DNA of 64,000 nucleotides from Actinopolyspora halophila DSM 43834 (GCF_000371785.1 NZ_AQUI01000002.1:310001-374000), one strand, 5' to 3'; positions 48,213 to 57,184 are shown, counted from the stretch's first letter. Notes: generated by a model from the sequence alone, not told the origin. Numbers and translations: made by a program.

Positions 48213-49028
48213 TCAGCCTCCGGTGATCGCCCAGGCGCACGCGACGGCGGCGGCTCCGGCGAGCGCGCTCGTGGTGGCGTGCGCCGCCAGTCGCGGACTT
48301 CCCGTCGCGCGGTTCTTTTCCAGGTGTGCCAGGAAGTCCAGCGCCACGTGCAGGAAGAGCCCGGCTGCCACGCCGAACACCGGGGCCGTCACCGCAGGGG
48401 AGAGCGGCCAACCCAGCAGGCCGACCGCGATCGCGGCGATACCGACTCCGCAGGAGGGAAGTATCACCGGCACGATCGATCGTCCGGACCTGTGCAGCGA
48501 GAGTGCCGCCGCGTAGCCGGCAGGACCCTTGTGCGAGATGATCGAAAGCCCCAGTAGCAGCCCGATGTTCGGCATGCTGGCGTAGATCGCTCCGATGACG
48601 AAGCCCGCCGCCACGGAGTGCACGGTCAGCCGGATCACGTAGTCGTCCAGCAGTGCTCTGCGGGAGCCGACCCCGGCACCGGCGAGGTGGACCGCGAACC
48701 CGGCGAGTACGCCGGCCGCGATGCCGAAGCCCCCCAGCGTCGCGTTCCGCTCGATCGCCGTGGGGAGCAGGAAAGCGCACGCGCTGGCCACCATCGCTCC
48801 GGCTGCGAGGCCGTACGCCCAGGTCAGCGTGCTGCTGTTCACGATACTCCGCAGCGCGAGCGCGGCCCCCGCGACCATGGCCAGGCAGGACACCACGGCG
48901 ATGGTCAGCAGCTTTCCCAGATCGGCGGCTTCGGCGGCGAAACACACTCCCACGAACACGCTGAGCACTCCGACCGCCACCGCGTGCTCGCTCGTCCGAA
49001 GGTGCTCCCTCGTCGCTGTCAGCGTCAT
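48213..49028 (-). CDS. ZIP-family metal transporter with altered metal-site motifs
   Basis: A 271-residue membrane protein with about eight helices and the ZIP layout: an N-terminal three-helix part, then RLTVHSVAAGFVIGA and GLSIISHKGPAGYAAAL. Canonical ZIP proteins carry HNxxEG and HExPHE here; the second His is kept (ISHKGP), but the Asn/Glu partners are replaced by Ser/Ala and Ser/Lys, so metal binding may differ. ATG 49028 is preferred over 49085 because the Zur-like box and promoter lie just upstream of the latter. The Zur-like box suggests a zinc-starvation-induced gene. Confidence 0.78.
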   Translation of the reverse strand: MTLTATREHLRTSEHAVAVGVLSVFVGVCFAAEAADLGKLLTIAVVSCLAMVAGAALALRSIVNSSTLTWAYGLAAGAMVASACAFLLPTAIERNATLGGFGIAAGVLAGFAVHLAGAGVGSRRALLDDYVIRLTVHSVAAGFVIGAIYASMPNIGLLLGLSIISHKGPAGYAAALSLHRSGRSIVPVILPSCGVGIAAIAVGLLGWPLSPAVTAPVFGVAAGLFLHVALDFLAHLEKNRATGSPRLAAHATTSALAGAAAVACAWAITGG

Positions 49029-49090
49029 GTCTCCCACCGGATCGATCGTGCTTCGTGGCTCGCGGCGCGCGAGCAACACGTACACTATCG

Positions 49091-49114
49091 ATAATGGAAA
49101 CTATTTTCAATTAT
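49091..49114 (-). promoter_or_regulatory. Zur/Fur-like operator upstream of the ZIP gene
   Basis: An imperfect 7-1-7 inverted repeat, TGGAAAC-T-ATTTTCA, inside the AT-rich ATAATGGAAACTATTTTCAA. It resembles the TGAAAATNATTTTCA type of actinobacterial zinc-repressor sites, with two mismatches in one half. It lies about 65 bases upstream of the chosen ATG. Confidence 0.55.
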
Positions 49115-49224
49115 GCGGTGGACTCCGCTGCCGTGTACGAGCGGAAGAGGCGGTGCCCCCGGTGAGCTGGTTCCCGGGCCCTGCCCGTGGTGGCGCAGGG
49201 CCCGGGTGCGTCAGTGCGCCATCG

Positions 49225-49400
49225 CCTCGTTGAGGTTTTCCGACTCGGTTGTCGTGGGTGCCCGGGGCGGGGCCTCCGCCTGCACGTGAGCGGGTGTCCC
49301 GGCATCGGGTAACGACCTGCACAACGTGGGCAACGTCCTCTCGAGAACACGACGTGGGAGGATCCGCGGCTACTCGCCCCGGCAGCGTGGCCGTTTCGGC
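49225..49400 (+). repeat. Dispersed intergenic repeat, copy R5 (diverged)
   Basis: Within the gene-free stretch 49115-49494. CGGCATCGGGTAACGACCTGCAC, AACGTGGGCAACGTCCTCTCGAGA and the following CCGCGGC match the loop and right half of module I, with substitutions. The remainder of the stretch holds no supported gene. Confidence 0.45.
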
Positions 49401-49494
49401 ACTGCCCGCGCCGAGGTGCCACCCCGATCGTCAACGCGGCAGGAAAACATCAGTGGGAGGGTCCGGCAACAACCGGCTGTTCTGAAAAGAACTC

Positions 49495-49749
49495 TCAGCC
49501 GATGATTCCGGCATTGATGATGCTGGTGTCACGCTCCGGGCTGTAGTTCATCCAGTTCCAGACCCAGTTGTTGTTCTTCTCGCTCTTCTCGTGCTTTTCC
49601 ACATCGATCTGGCAGGACTTGTGGACGCACTTTTCGCCCTCGTGGTCCTTGTGGCCCTTCGGGGCGTCGGCCGACGCCATTCCGGCGCTGCCCAGGGCGA
49701 GAGGCAGGGCCATGGCACTGACAACGGCTGCACGCTTAAACGAACGCAT
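49495..49749 (-). CDS. Small secreted protein with Asn/Trp-rich C-terminus
   Basis: Eighty-four residues from ATG 49749, which follows AAAGGCG. Residues 1-27 are a signal peptide (ALPLALGSAGMASADA). The mature part is about 57 residues with His/Lys/Asp/Glu-rich sequence, two Cys in KCVHKSCQID that can form a disulphide, and WVWNWMNYSPE near the end. I do not recognise a family. It could be a wall or spore-associated peptide; no partner gene is adjacent. Confidence 0.68.
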   Translation of the reverse strand: MRSFKRAAVVSAMALPLALGSAGMASADAPKGHKDHEGEKCVHKSCQIDVEKHEKSEKNNNWVWNWMNYSPERDTSIINAGIIG

Positions 49750-50033
49750 GTTGGCGCCTTTCGCTTTGATGTGTGTTTCGGACGTCGACCGCTCCGTGTC
49801 AGCAGCCGACGCTTTATGTCTACCGGAGTTCGGTGGAGTTCGCCGCTCGATTCGTGATTGATTCACCTAATTGTGTGGCGTGGAGCGTGGCGGTTCGGTA
49901 GTGGCGTTTTCGCGCGAAAATGCTCACTCTTTCGTGGTTGAACGGTTCGCGATGATTCTTGATGTAGTATAGTGTTACGACTCGTTCAGCGGGAGATTTC
50001 TCGTGCGAATTGCGTTCGGAACATCCTCCCGGT

Positions 50034-51233
50034 TCAGACCCGCACGGCCACGGCCATGGCCTGTCCCACTCCGATGCCGGCGCTGGCCACCCCCAGGCCG
50101 CCGCCGCGCTGGCCCAGATGTCTGCAGAGGTCGATCACCACCCGTGCGAAGGACGCGCCGAGTGGATGCCCGTAAGCCAGAGCTCCGCCGTGAACGTTCA
50201 CTCGATCGAGCGAGATATCCGGTAAGTGCCGCAACACGGTGAGCACCAGCGCCGCGAAAGCCTCGTTGATCTCCCAGAGGTCCACCTCGGCGAGGCCGAC
50301 GTTCAGTCTGTCGAGCAGTTTGTGGATCGCCGTCACGGGAGCCAGCGCGAAGCGGTGCGGTTCACAGGCCACGGTCACCCCGGTGAGCAACTCCCCCAGC
50401 GGTGCGACTCCCATGCGTTCGGCCTGCTGCCGTGAACCGACCAGCGCGGCGACCGCCCCGTCCCCGAGCGGGGCCGAGTTGCCCACGGTGACCGGGCCCG
50501 TGGCGGAGAAGGCCGGGGAGAGTTCCCCCAACTTGGTCATCCCGGTATCGGTGCGCACCGACTCGTCGCTGCGCACCGTGATCCCCCTCGGTTCGCGCAG
50601 CGGAAACACGAAGCCGTCGTGCACCCCGGCGTCCCAGGCGGCCGCCGCGCGCCGGTGGGAGCGCAGCGCGTACTCGTCCATCTCGGTCCGGCCGATGCCC
50701 AGCTCCCCCGCGGTCCGCTCGGCCGCCAAACCCAGCGGCACGGTCCACTCCGGGGTCATGCGTGGGTTGACCAGGCGCCAGCCCGCCGCCGTGGAAACCA
50801 CATCGAGCCGGTCCGGCAGTACGCGCTCGGAACGCGGCAGCACGAACGGCGCTCGGCTCATCCCCTCGACGCCGCCCGCGAGTACCAGTTCCGCCTCCTC
50901 GGAACGGATAGTCCGGCCAGCCTGGACCAGTGCCTCACCGCTCGAACCGCACAGCCTGTTGATCGTCATGCCGGGAACGGTGGTCGGGAGCCCCGCGAGC
51001 AACCCGGCCATCCGCGCCACGTTGCGGTTCTCCTCGCCCGCGCCGTTGGTGTTGCCGTAGACGACCTCGTCGATCAGGGCCGGATCGTGGGTGGACTCCG
51101 CCCGCGCCCGGCCACGCCGGAGCAGCTCGGTGATCGGCATGGCCGCGAGGTCGTCGACTCGGACCCCGGACAGCCCACCTCGGTAGCTTCCGAACGGGGT
51201 CCGTGCGGCATCGATCAGCAGCGCGCGTGCCAT
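50034..51233 (-). CDS. Acetyl-CoA acyltransferase-like thiolase lacking the C-terminal Cys
   Basis: A 399-residue thiolase-fold protein. The acyl-accepting Cys is present (NRLCGSSGEA, Cys95), as are the NEAFA and GGALAYGHPLGAS motifs with the catalytic His. The C-terminal motif, usually CIGGGxG with the second catalytic Cys, reads SAGIGVGQA, so Gly or Ala stands where Cys378 of the Zoogloea enzyme aligns. It may be a degraded or specialised thiolase, or act in condensation with another base. Start ATG 51233. No fatty-acid oxidation partners flank it. Confidence 0.87.
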   Translation of the reverse strand: MARALLIDAARTPFGSYRGGLSGVRVDDLAAMPITELLRRGRARAESTHDPALIDEVVYGNTNGAGEENRNVARMAGLLAGLPTTVPGMTINRLCGSSGEALVQAGRTIRSEEAELVLAGGVEGMSRAPFVLPRSERVLPDRLDVVSTAAGWRLVNPRMTPEWTVPLGLAAERTAGELGIGRTEMDEYALRSHRRAAAAWDAGVHDGFVFPLREPRGITVRSDESVRTDTGMTKLGELSPAFSATGPVTVGNSAPLGDGAVAALVGSRQQAERMGVAPLGELLTGVTVACEPHRFALAPVTAIHKLLDRLNVGLAEVDLWEINEAFAALVLTVLRHLPDISLDRVNVHGGALAYGHPLGASFARVVIDLCRHLGQRGGGLGVASAGIGVGQAMAVAVRV

Positions 51234-51277
51234 GGCCCCATGGTGCCCCACGAAGGCACTGATTTTTAGATTCCGCG

Positions 51278-51385
51278 GCGGTGCCGGTTTGCTCGGGTGG
51301 TCGCTTGGCGGAACCCCTCGCGGGCTCTCGCTGCGGGGCCCGACGCAGAGCAGCGACCATCGTCGGCCTGGCGGAAGCCCTCCGC
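51278..51385 (+). repeat. Dispersed intergenic repeat, copy R6 (partial)
   Basis: GCTTGGCGGAACCCCTCGCGG, GCTCTCGCTGCGGGGCCCGAC and CATCGTCGGCC match the left half of module I between the thiolase and tyrA genes; the right half is missing. Confidence 0.5.
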
Positions 51386-51387
51386 TC

Positions 51388-52365
51388 TCACTCGGGAGCG
51401 GGTAGCTCGACCGTGGCCGCCTCCGCGTCCAGGGAGACGACGCACCCGCCCTGCTGCCCGATCTCACGCAGCCTGCGGAGCGCGTGCCCGGCGTTCAGCG
51501 GCACGGTGCGGCTGACCCGTTCCGCCGTGTGCTGCTCCCTCAGGTTTCCATTGGCCTCGTGCCCGGAACGCACCGTGGAATTCAGTGAACCGGTGGAGGC
51601 GAGCGCTCCCCGGGCCGCCCCGAGCCGTCCCAGCGCGTCGTCCAGTGCGTCCAACAACGCCGCCCGGTTGCCCTCCGTCATGGCGCGCACCAGTTCGGGG
51701 TCGGTGCCCGCGACCCGTGTGGCGTCGCGGAAGGACCCCGCGGCCAGGGACAGGGCGAGCGGCCCTCCGTCCGCTCCGACCGAGGCGAGCACCGCGGAGA
51801 GCAAGTGGGGCAGGTGGGATATCCGCGCCACCGCGGCGTCGTGCTCCCCGGGGGCGGCCGGAACTACTCGTGAACCGCAGTCGACGGCCAGCGCGGCCGC
51901 TTCCAGCCAGGAGTCGAGCCGGGTGTCCTCGTCCGTGGTGACGGCCCAGAGAGCTCGGTCGAACAGCTCGGCACGCCCGGCGGACCACCCGGAATCGGCT
52001 GTTCCGGACATCGGGTGGCCGCCCGCGTAGCGGGTGTTGGGAGCCAACTCGCGCACCAGCTCGTGCACCGGCTCCTGCACACCGACCACATCGGTCAGAT
52101 ACGTCTCCGGGGAGTGCCGCGCGATCCGACGCAGCACCCCGCCGACGGCGGGCAGCGGAGTGGCGATCACGACGAGTGCCTCCTGCTCCGCGGCCCGGCG
52201 CAACGCCTCCTCGGAGCTCGGGGCCACGTCGTACCCGGCGGCGCGGGCAGCCGCGGCGTCCTCCTCCGAGGTCGTGGCGCCCCAGCCGGTACGGCCGGAA
52301 CGCACCGCCGCCCGCAGCACCGACCCACCGATCAGTCCCAGTCCGATCACACACACGGCTCGCAT
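51388..52365 (-). CDS. tyrA: Prephenate dehydrogenase
   Basis: A 325-residue enzyme that oxidatively decarboxylates prephenate to 4-hydroxyphenylpyruvate with NAD(P). It has the N-terminal nucleotide motif VIGLGLIGGS, the VIATPLPA strand, the conserved GGHPMSGTADSGW (substrate His), and a helical dimerisation half. The last 100 residues resemble the ACT-like or regulatory tail of actinobacterial TyrA. It is the Rv3754 equivalent. It is divergent from the tadA pair, which also flanks tyrA in M. tuberculosis. Confidence 0.93.
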   Translation of the reverse strand: MRAVCVIGLGLIGGSVLRAAVRSGRTGWGATTSEEDAAAARAAGYDVAPSSEEALRRAAEQEALVVIATPLPAVGGVLRRIARHSPETYLTDVVGVQEPVHELVRELAPNTRYAGGHPMSGTADSGWSAGRAELFDRALWAVTTDEDTRLDSWLEAAALAVDCGSRVVPAAPGEHDAAVARISHLPHLLSAVLASVGADGGPLALSLAAGSFRDATRVAGTDPELVRAMTEGNRAALLDALDDALGRLGAARGALASTGSLNSTVRSGHEANGNLREQHTAERVSRTVPLNAGHALRRLREIGQQGGCVVSLDAEAATVELPAPE

Positions 52366-52494
52366 GGCTCAATACTGCCCGACGGGAACACTCGGTGTTC
52401 GCGCGGTCGCCGACCGAGTCGGATCATTGACCTGGAGAGTGACGTCCACGCAATAGTGCTTTCGGGTGGCGTCCGCACGCTTTACCGTGGCGTC

Positions 52495-52977
52495 ATGACG
52501 GTCCAGACACCGATCGCGGGTTTTGCCGTCGCCGCGGTTCGAGAGGACGGGCGGTGGCGTTGCAACGTGCTCGACAGCTCGGTGCTGACCGGGCTCGACG
52601 CGGTAATAACGGCTTTGAGGGAACTACGGTCCACCGGCGCCGTGGTCGGCATGTGCAATGTGGACGACGAGTTCTTCGTGCTGGTCCGTCCCGTCCCGGG
52701 GGGCGTGGAACTCGCGCTGTCCGACGCGGCGGCCGCGCTGGACTACGACATCGCCGCCGACGTGCTGGATCTGCTGCGGGTCGATCCCCCAGAGGAGGAC
52801 GACGAGGAGATCTGGCCGGAGGGCAATCTCGCCCTGCTGTCCGATCTCGGGCTTCCCGAGGACGAGCTGCTCCTGATCAACGGGGAAGTGGATCTGTACC
52901 CGGACGAACAGCTCGAGATGATCGCGCAACGCTGTGGCTTCGGGGAGCATTTCTCCGGACTGCTCGAACGGCTGTGA
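52495..52977 (+). CDS. TadA-associated actinobacterial protein (Rv3753c-like)
   Basis: A 160-residue acidic protein annotated in actinobacteria as a tRNA adenosine deaminase-associated protein because it almost always precedes tadA. It has FAVAAVREDGRWRCNVLDSS at the N-terminus, an alpha/beta domain, and the acidic PEEDDEEIWPEGNLALLSDLG stretch. ATG 52495 is used; a longer upstream frame has no support. It overlaps the possible tadA GTG at 52974 by four bases. Its molecular function is unknown. Confidence 0.88.
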   Translation: MTVQTPIAGFAVAAVREDGRWRCNVLDSSVLTGLDAVITALRELRSTGAVVGMCNVDDEFFVLVRPVPGGVELALSDAAAALDYDIAADVLDLLRVDPPEEDDEEIWPEGNLALLSDLGLPEDELLLINGEVDLYPDEQLEMIAQRCGFGEHFSGLLERL

Positions 52978-52991
52978 CGGCCGAGGAAGGA

Positions 52992-53507
52992 ATGGATATC
53001 GGAGGGGACGCGTCCCGGAACGGTACGGGGGGCGTGGTCGCCTCCCCCGCCGACCGGGAGCTGATGCGCTCCGCGCTCGGAACGGCCCCCGCCGCGCTGG
53101 CCACCGGTGACGTCCCGGTAGGTGCGGTGGTCGCCGCACCCGACGGGCGGATACTGGCCAGTGGGCACAACCGGCGGGAGGAGTTGTCCGATCCCACCGC
53201 TCACGCCGAGGTCCAGGTGCTGCGGGCGGCCGCCGCCGAGTACGGGGACGGGTGGCGATTGTCGGGGTGCACGCTGGCCGTGACCGTCGAACCGTGCACG
53301 ATGTGCGCCGGAGCCCTGGTGCTGTCGCGGGTCTCGCGGGTCGTTTTCGGGGTGTGGGAGCCCCGCACCGGGGCGGTCGGTTCCCTGTGGGATGTGGTGC
53401 GGGACCGCAGGGTCAATCACCGCCCCGAAGTGGTCGGTGGGGTTTTCGCGGCGGAGTGCGCCACGCTGCTGGAAGGTTTCTTCGACGACCAACGCGGTGT
53501 GACTTGA
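52992..53507 (+). CDS. tadA: tRNA-specific adenosine deaminase
   Basis: Zinc deaminase that converts A34 of tRNA-Arg(ACG) to inosine. The substrate tRNA gene lies in this window at 43380. Residues PTAHAEVQVL (catalytic His and Glu) and VEPCTMCAGALV (Cys-Cys) supply the zinc site. ATG 52992 has GAGGAAGG just upstream and gives 171 residues; GTG 52974, overlapping the previous stop, would add six. The C-terminus matches family members (RRVNHRPEVVGGVFAAEC). Confidence 0.93.
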   Translation: MDIGGDASRNGTGGVVASPADRELMRSALGTAPAALATGDVPVGAVVAAPDGRILASGHNRREELSDPTAHAEVQVLRAAAAEYGDGWRLSGCTLAVTVEPCTMCAGALVLSRVSRVVFGVWEPRTGAVGSLWDVVRDRRVNHRPEVVGGVFAAECATLLEGFFDDQRGVT

Positions 53508-53574
53508 GTCACTTTTGAGTGATTCGTGCCTGTTGTCGGGTATCTCTCCGGGTGCTCGGTAACAGGAGGTCGTG

Positions 53575-53826
53575 ATGAGTACTTTCGACAAGGTCAAGCA
53601 GCAGGCTCAACAGCTGGCGGGCAAGGCCAAGGAAGCGACCGGCCGTGTGACCGGTAACCAGGAGACGGAGAACGCCGGTAAGCGGGATCGCCTGGAGGGT
53701 GAGGCCAAGGAGCGCGGTCAGGACCTCAAGGACCGCGCCGAGGGCACCGTCCAGGACGCCAAGGACAAACTGAGCGGAGAGAACAAGGGCGGCGAGGGCA
53801 AGGGCGGCGAGAACGAACAGCGCTGA
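53575..53826 (+). CDS. CsbD-family stress protein
   Basis: Eighty-three residues from ATG 53575 after AGGAGGT. The CsbD repeat VKQQAQQLAGKAKEATGRVTG is followed by a second similar unit (GQDLKDRAEGTVQDAKDKLSG) and a Gly/Glu/Lys tail. It is a soluble, highly charged, likely disordered protein, induced in many bacteria by general stress. It is preceded by the 64-base spacer after tadA. Confidence 0.9.
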   Translation: MSTFDKVKQQAQQLAGKAKEATGRVTGNQETENAGKRDRLEGEAKERGQDLKDRAEGTVQDAKDKLSGENKGGEGKGGENEQR

Positions 53827-53943
53827 GCCTTCCTCGTCCGGTCGGGTTCGCCCCGCCCTCCAGGGGCGGAAGGGTTCCTGAGCGATCCCTTCCGTCTACC
53901 CCCCCGCTGTTCATGCGCGCGGACCGTTCGTTACGCTTGTTTG

Positions 53944-54028
53944 CGGTAGCGTGTCCGAGCGGCCTAAGGAGCGCGACTCGAAATCGTGTGAGGCGAGAGC
54001 CTCCGTGGGTTCGAATCCCACCGCTACC
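53944..54028 (+). tRNA. tRNA-Ser (anticodon CGA)
   Basis: Acceptor GGTAGCG pairs with CGCTACC; the loop CTCGAAA carries CGA; the long variable arm GAGGCGAGAGCCTC marks a serine tRNA. Confidence 0.96.
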
Positions 54029-54239
54029 GCACTGTGAGTGTGCCGACGCCGGGTCCCGATCCCCTCGGGGCCCGGCGTTTTGCTTTCGCGGCTGCGCGTC
54101 CTCCCGTGGTGCCCCGCCCGTCCGGTGGTGACTCCCGCCCGCACAGCTGTTCGGGTACCGAGTCCCGGCTGCCCGGTCCACTCGTCCGCGGCCGGTCGAA
54201 CTTCGCCGACGAGAAGACCGCTCGCTCCGAAACCGGTCG

Positions 54240-56354
54240 TCATGTCCCGCCCGGGGTGCTGGGAGGGGATTCGAGGTAGGTGCGGATCTCCCCGGGCGGA
54301 AGAGGGTGGGAGAAAAGCCAACCCTGGTAGAAGTCGATGCCGAGATCGTCGAGGATGTGGAACTGTCCGGTGGTTTCCACGCCTTCGGCGACGCAGCTGC
54401 GCTCCATGGCGTGCCCCATGCCGATCATCGCTTGGGCGATGGCCACATCGGCGGGGTCGGTTTCCACGTTGGAGACGAACTGGCGGTCCAGTTTGAGAAT
54501 CTGGGCGGGCAGGTCCTTGAGACGAGCCAGCGAGGAGTAGCCGGTGCCGAAGTCGTCCAGGGCGAAACGCACTCCGCGCTCGGCCAGTTCGACCATGGCC
54601 CGACGGGGTCGAGTGGGCAGCTCCACCAGGGAGGTTTCCACCATTTCCAGCACCACGCGCTCCGGCTGGATCCCGGATGCGGTGATGGCCGCGGTGACTT
54701 CGTCGACGAACTCCGGGTCGTGGGGAAGCAGATCGACCAGATTGACCGCGACGGACACCGGTGTTCCGTTCCGTTCCGGCCAGGTGGCGGCCTCGGCCAG
54801 GGCGGTGCGCAGGACCCACCGGTCGAGTGTGCGCAGTAGGTTGCCCTGCTCGGCCACGGGCAGGATGACAGCGGGGGAGAGCAGGCCGCGGTCGGGATGT
54901 GGCCAGCGCATCAATGCCTCGGCCATGACCACGGAACCGTTCCCGGCCAGGATCGGCTGGTAGTACAGGGTCAGCGCGTCGTTCTCGAGGGCGTCGCGCA
55001 ACTGCTCCTCCTGGCCCAGCTGTCCTGCTCGCGCACCGATCAGGTTGGGACTGGCCAGCGAGACGCTTCCGGGCCCCTTGTTCTTGGCGTGGAACATGGC
55101 CGTGTCGGCGTAGCGCAGCAGGTTCTCCCCGATGGTGTCCCGGTCGAGCGTCGCAGCCCCTACCGAGGCCGAGACTGAGATCAGCTGCCCGCGCAGCGGT
55201 ACGACGGTGCGCAGCAGCTCGACCACCCACGTGGCGAAGGACTCCAGACCGCCGACGGTGTCGATGTCCGGACAGATGATCAGGTACTCGTCGGCGGAAA
55301 GACGTGCCGGTGTGCATCCCGGCGGCAGTCCCTCCGTCAGGCGGCGCCCCACGGCGGTGAGCAGTTCGTCCCCGGCCTCGTGGCCGAGCGCGTCGTTGAC
55401 CCGCTTGAAGTTGTCCAGGTCGCAGAACAGCACGGCGACTCGTTCGGCCCCACCGTGCAGCATGGTCTCGAGGAGTTCGCCCAGACCGGTGCGGTTGAGC
55501 AGTCCGGTCAGCTCGTCGTGGATGGCCTGGTGCCGCAGTGCCTCGGTCCTGCGCTCCTGCTCGGTGATGTCCTGGAACACCACCAGCCAGAACCGGCTTC
55601 CGTCATCGGCTACCGAGCAGGCGCTGTGCACTTCGCAGGTAGCCGTCCGACCGTCCGCACGCAGCAGCACTCGCTGTTGTCGCCGCGGCTGGTTCAGTCC
55701 CGCGCTCGCCGTTTCCTCGGTGAGGAGGCCCGTTCCCCGGTCACCGGGATGCAGCAGGCCGACGGCGGGCATCGCTTTCAGCTCGTGCATCCGGTAACCC
55801 AGCAGCTCGCACAGCGCCTCGTTGGCATCCAGCACGTGTCCGGTCACGTCGAACAGCCCGATCCCGACCGGGGTCAGGTCGAACAGATCGCTGAACCGTC
55901 GGCTGGACCGCTGTTGCCGAGCACCGGCCTCGGTCTCGTCCCGGAGGACCTGCAGAAATCCGCACAAGCTCCCGTCGGCCGACCACCGCGGGAAGAGCAC
56001 GACATGGGCCCAGAACCGGGTTCCGTCCCGGCGCAGGAACCAGCCCTCGTCGACGTGTTCGCCGCTCTCGGCGGCCCGGGCCAGTTGCCGCTCCGCGTGA
56101 TCGGCAGCGGTCTCCTCCGTCCGGGTGAGTACCGAGATGTGGTGACCGATTATCTCCTCGGCGCTGTACCCCAGGACGTGTTCGGCCCCGCTGTCCCAGC
56201 TCTCCACCCGGCCGGCCGCGTCCAGCACGATGATCGCGTACTCCCGCGTCCCCGATGCCAACAGGCCCAGCCGTGTCTCCGCCTCCGACTGCAGCCGTGT
56301 GATCCCGGAATGCCTCTCGTCGGGCACGGGCCGGGAGGAGTGCCGCTCACCCAT
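54240..56354 (-). CDS. PAS-PAS-GGDEF-EAL signalling protein, probably c-di-GMP phosphodiesterase
   Basis: A 704-residue cytoplasmic protein (ATG 56354, with GGAG upstream). Domains: two PAS (about 30-145, with IVLDAAGRVESWDSGAEHVLG; and about 155-270, with GIGLFDVTGHVLDANEALCELLG), GGDEF (about 275-430) and EAL (about 445-690). The GGDEF site is degenerate, reading SADEY in place of GGDEF, so cyclase activity is doubtful. The EAL site looks intact: AEALMRWPHP, LEMVETSLVE, LDDFGTGYSSLARLKDL, KLDRQFV and AEGVETTGQ. It most likely lowers c-di-GMP in response to a PAS ligand or redox signal. No cognate receptor or operon is adjacent. Confidence 0.92.
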   Translation of the reverse strand: MGERHSSRPVPDERHSGITRLQSEAETRLGLLASGTREYAIIVLDAAGRVESWDSGAEHVLGYSAEEIIGHHISVLTRTEETAADHAERQLARAAESGEHVDEGWFLRRDGTRFWAHVVLFPRWSADGSLCGFLQVLRDETEAGARQQRSSRRFSDLFDLTPVGIGLFDVTGHVLDANEALCELLGYRMHELKAMPAVGLLHPGDRGTGLLTEETASAGLNQPRRQQRVLLRADGRTATCEVHSACSVADDGSRFWLVVFQDITEQERRTEALRHQAIHDELTGLLNRTGLGELLETMLHGGAERVAVLFCDLDNFKRVNDALGHEAGDELLTAVGRRLTEGLPPGCTPARLSADEYLIICPDIDTVGGLESFATWVVELLRTVVPLRGQLISVSASVGAATLDRDTIGENLLRYADTAMFHAKNKGPGSVSLASPNLIGARAGQLGQEEQLRDALENDALTLYYQPILAGNGSVVMAEALMRWPHPDRGLLSPAVILPVAEQGNLLRTLDRWVLRTALAEAATWPERNGTPVSVAVNLVDLLPHDPEFVDEVTAAITASGIQPERVVLEMVETSLVELPTRPRRAMVELAERGVRFALDDFGTGYSSLARLKDLPAQILKLDRQFVSNVETDPADVAIAQAMIGMGHAMERSCVAEGVETTGQFHILDDLGIDFYQGWLFSHPLPPGEIRTYLESPPSTPGGT

Positions 56355-56521
56355 ACGACTCCACGGCCTTCCCCGTTGAGGCATCGACCATGTACGCCAG
56401 GTTAACCCTCGCCGCCGTGGGGACGCCGTTTACACACCACGACACCGCTTTCGTGGTGGAGGCCTCGGCAACGGCCGCGGAACCGGGGCGGAAACGTCCC
56501 ACCGGCACCCGGACTCACCGG

Positions 56522-56554
56522 CGGCGCCGGTCCGCTTGCCGGGGACCGGCGCCG
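56522..56554 (-). terminator. Terminator of the secreted pair 57706-56577
   Basis: CGGCGCCGGTCC pairs with GGACCGGCGCCG (12 bp) around a nine-base loop, 22 bases after the stop at 56577. Confidence 0.75.
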
Positions 56555-56576
56555 TTTCCGCGGCGGGACGCCCTGC

Positions 56577-57170
56577 TCAGCAGTTCGCGTCGACTTCCTC
56601 CACCCTGGTGAACCAGGCCTGGTCCTGCGCGGGCCCGTCGACCGTGACGTTGTGCACGTACCAGTAGTAGTGCCCGTAGTAGGGGTCACCGAAGTGCATC
56701 TCGTACGTGCCGGTCACCTTCTCCCGCATCGGGGCGGCGTGGATCTCGACGGCCTGGCCGGGACCGAGTTCGTGCCGGATCTCGTCGGACTTGCTCGTGC
56801 TCCAGCTCCATTCGCGCTGGTAGCTGGTTTCGAAGCCGACCTCGAACACCTCGCCGAGCGTCGAGCTCGCGCTGATGGTCACCCCGACGCTGTTGGTCGT
56901 CGTCTGCGTCGACTCCCAACTGATGATCCTCGTCGAGGTCCCTTCCGAGCAGTTCGCCGCACCACCCACGAGTTCGTCGGCCCCCCGGTAGCTCTCGGGT
57001 GGTCCCGAGGGGTGGAACTCGCAGAGATCGGTGTTGCCCTGTTCGCACTGCTCGAGCAGTTGTCGCACGGTCGGTTCGTCCGCCGCCGCTGCCGTGCCGG
57101 GGGTGACGAGCCCGGCCAGCACCACGGCGGAGGCGCCGAGCACCGTTGCCGCCCTCTTGCGCAACTTCAT
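56577..57170 (-). CDS. Secreted protein resembling an aerolysin/ETX-MTX2-type beta domain
   Basis: A 197-residue precursor (ATG 57170, GAGG upstream) with a signal peptide ending TPGTAAAADE. The mature part has a short Cys-containing segment, then long Ser/Thr-rich amphipathic strands (SVGVTISASSTLGEVFEVGF and SYQREWSWSTSKSDEIRHEL), then a closing sheet (YEMHFGDPYYGHYYWYVHN). The alternating Ser/Thr pattern and layout resemble the insertion domain of aerolysin-like pore-forming proteins; this is an inference by eye. It lies 14 bases after the crystallin-like gene, so both are made together. It may be a pore-forming toxin, a lectin-like partner or a wall protein. Confidence 0.6.
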   Translation of the reverse strand: MKLRKRAATVLGASAVVLAGLVTPGTAAAADEPTVRQLLEQCEQGNTDLCEFHPSGPPESYRGADELVGGAANCSEGTSTRIISWESTQTTTNSVGVTISASSTLGEVFEVGFETSYQREWSWSTSKSDEIRHELGPGQAVEIHAAPMREKVTGTYEMHFGDPYYGHYYWYVHNVTVDGPAQDQAWFTRVEEVDANC

Positions 57171-57184
57171 CCCGTTCGCCTCAC

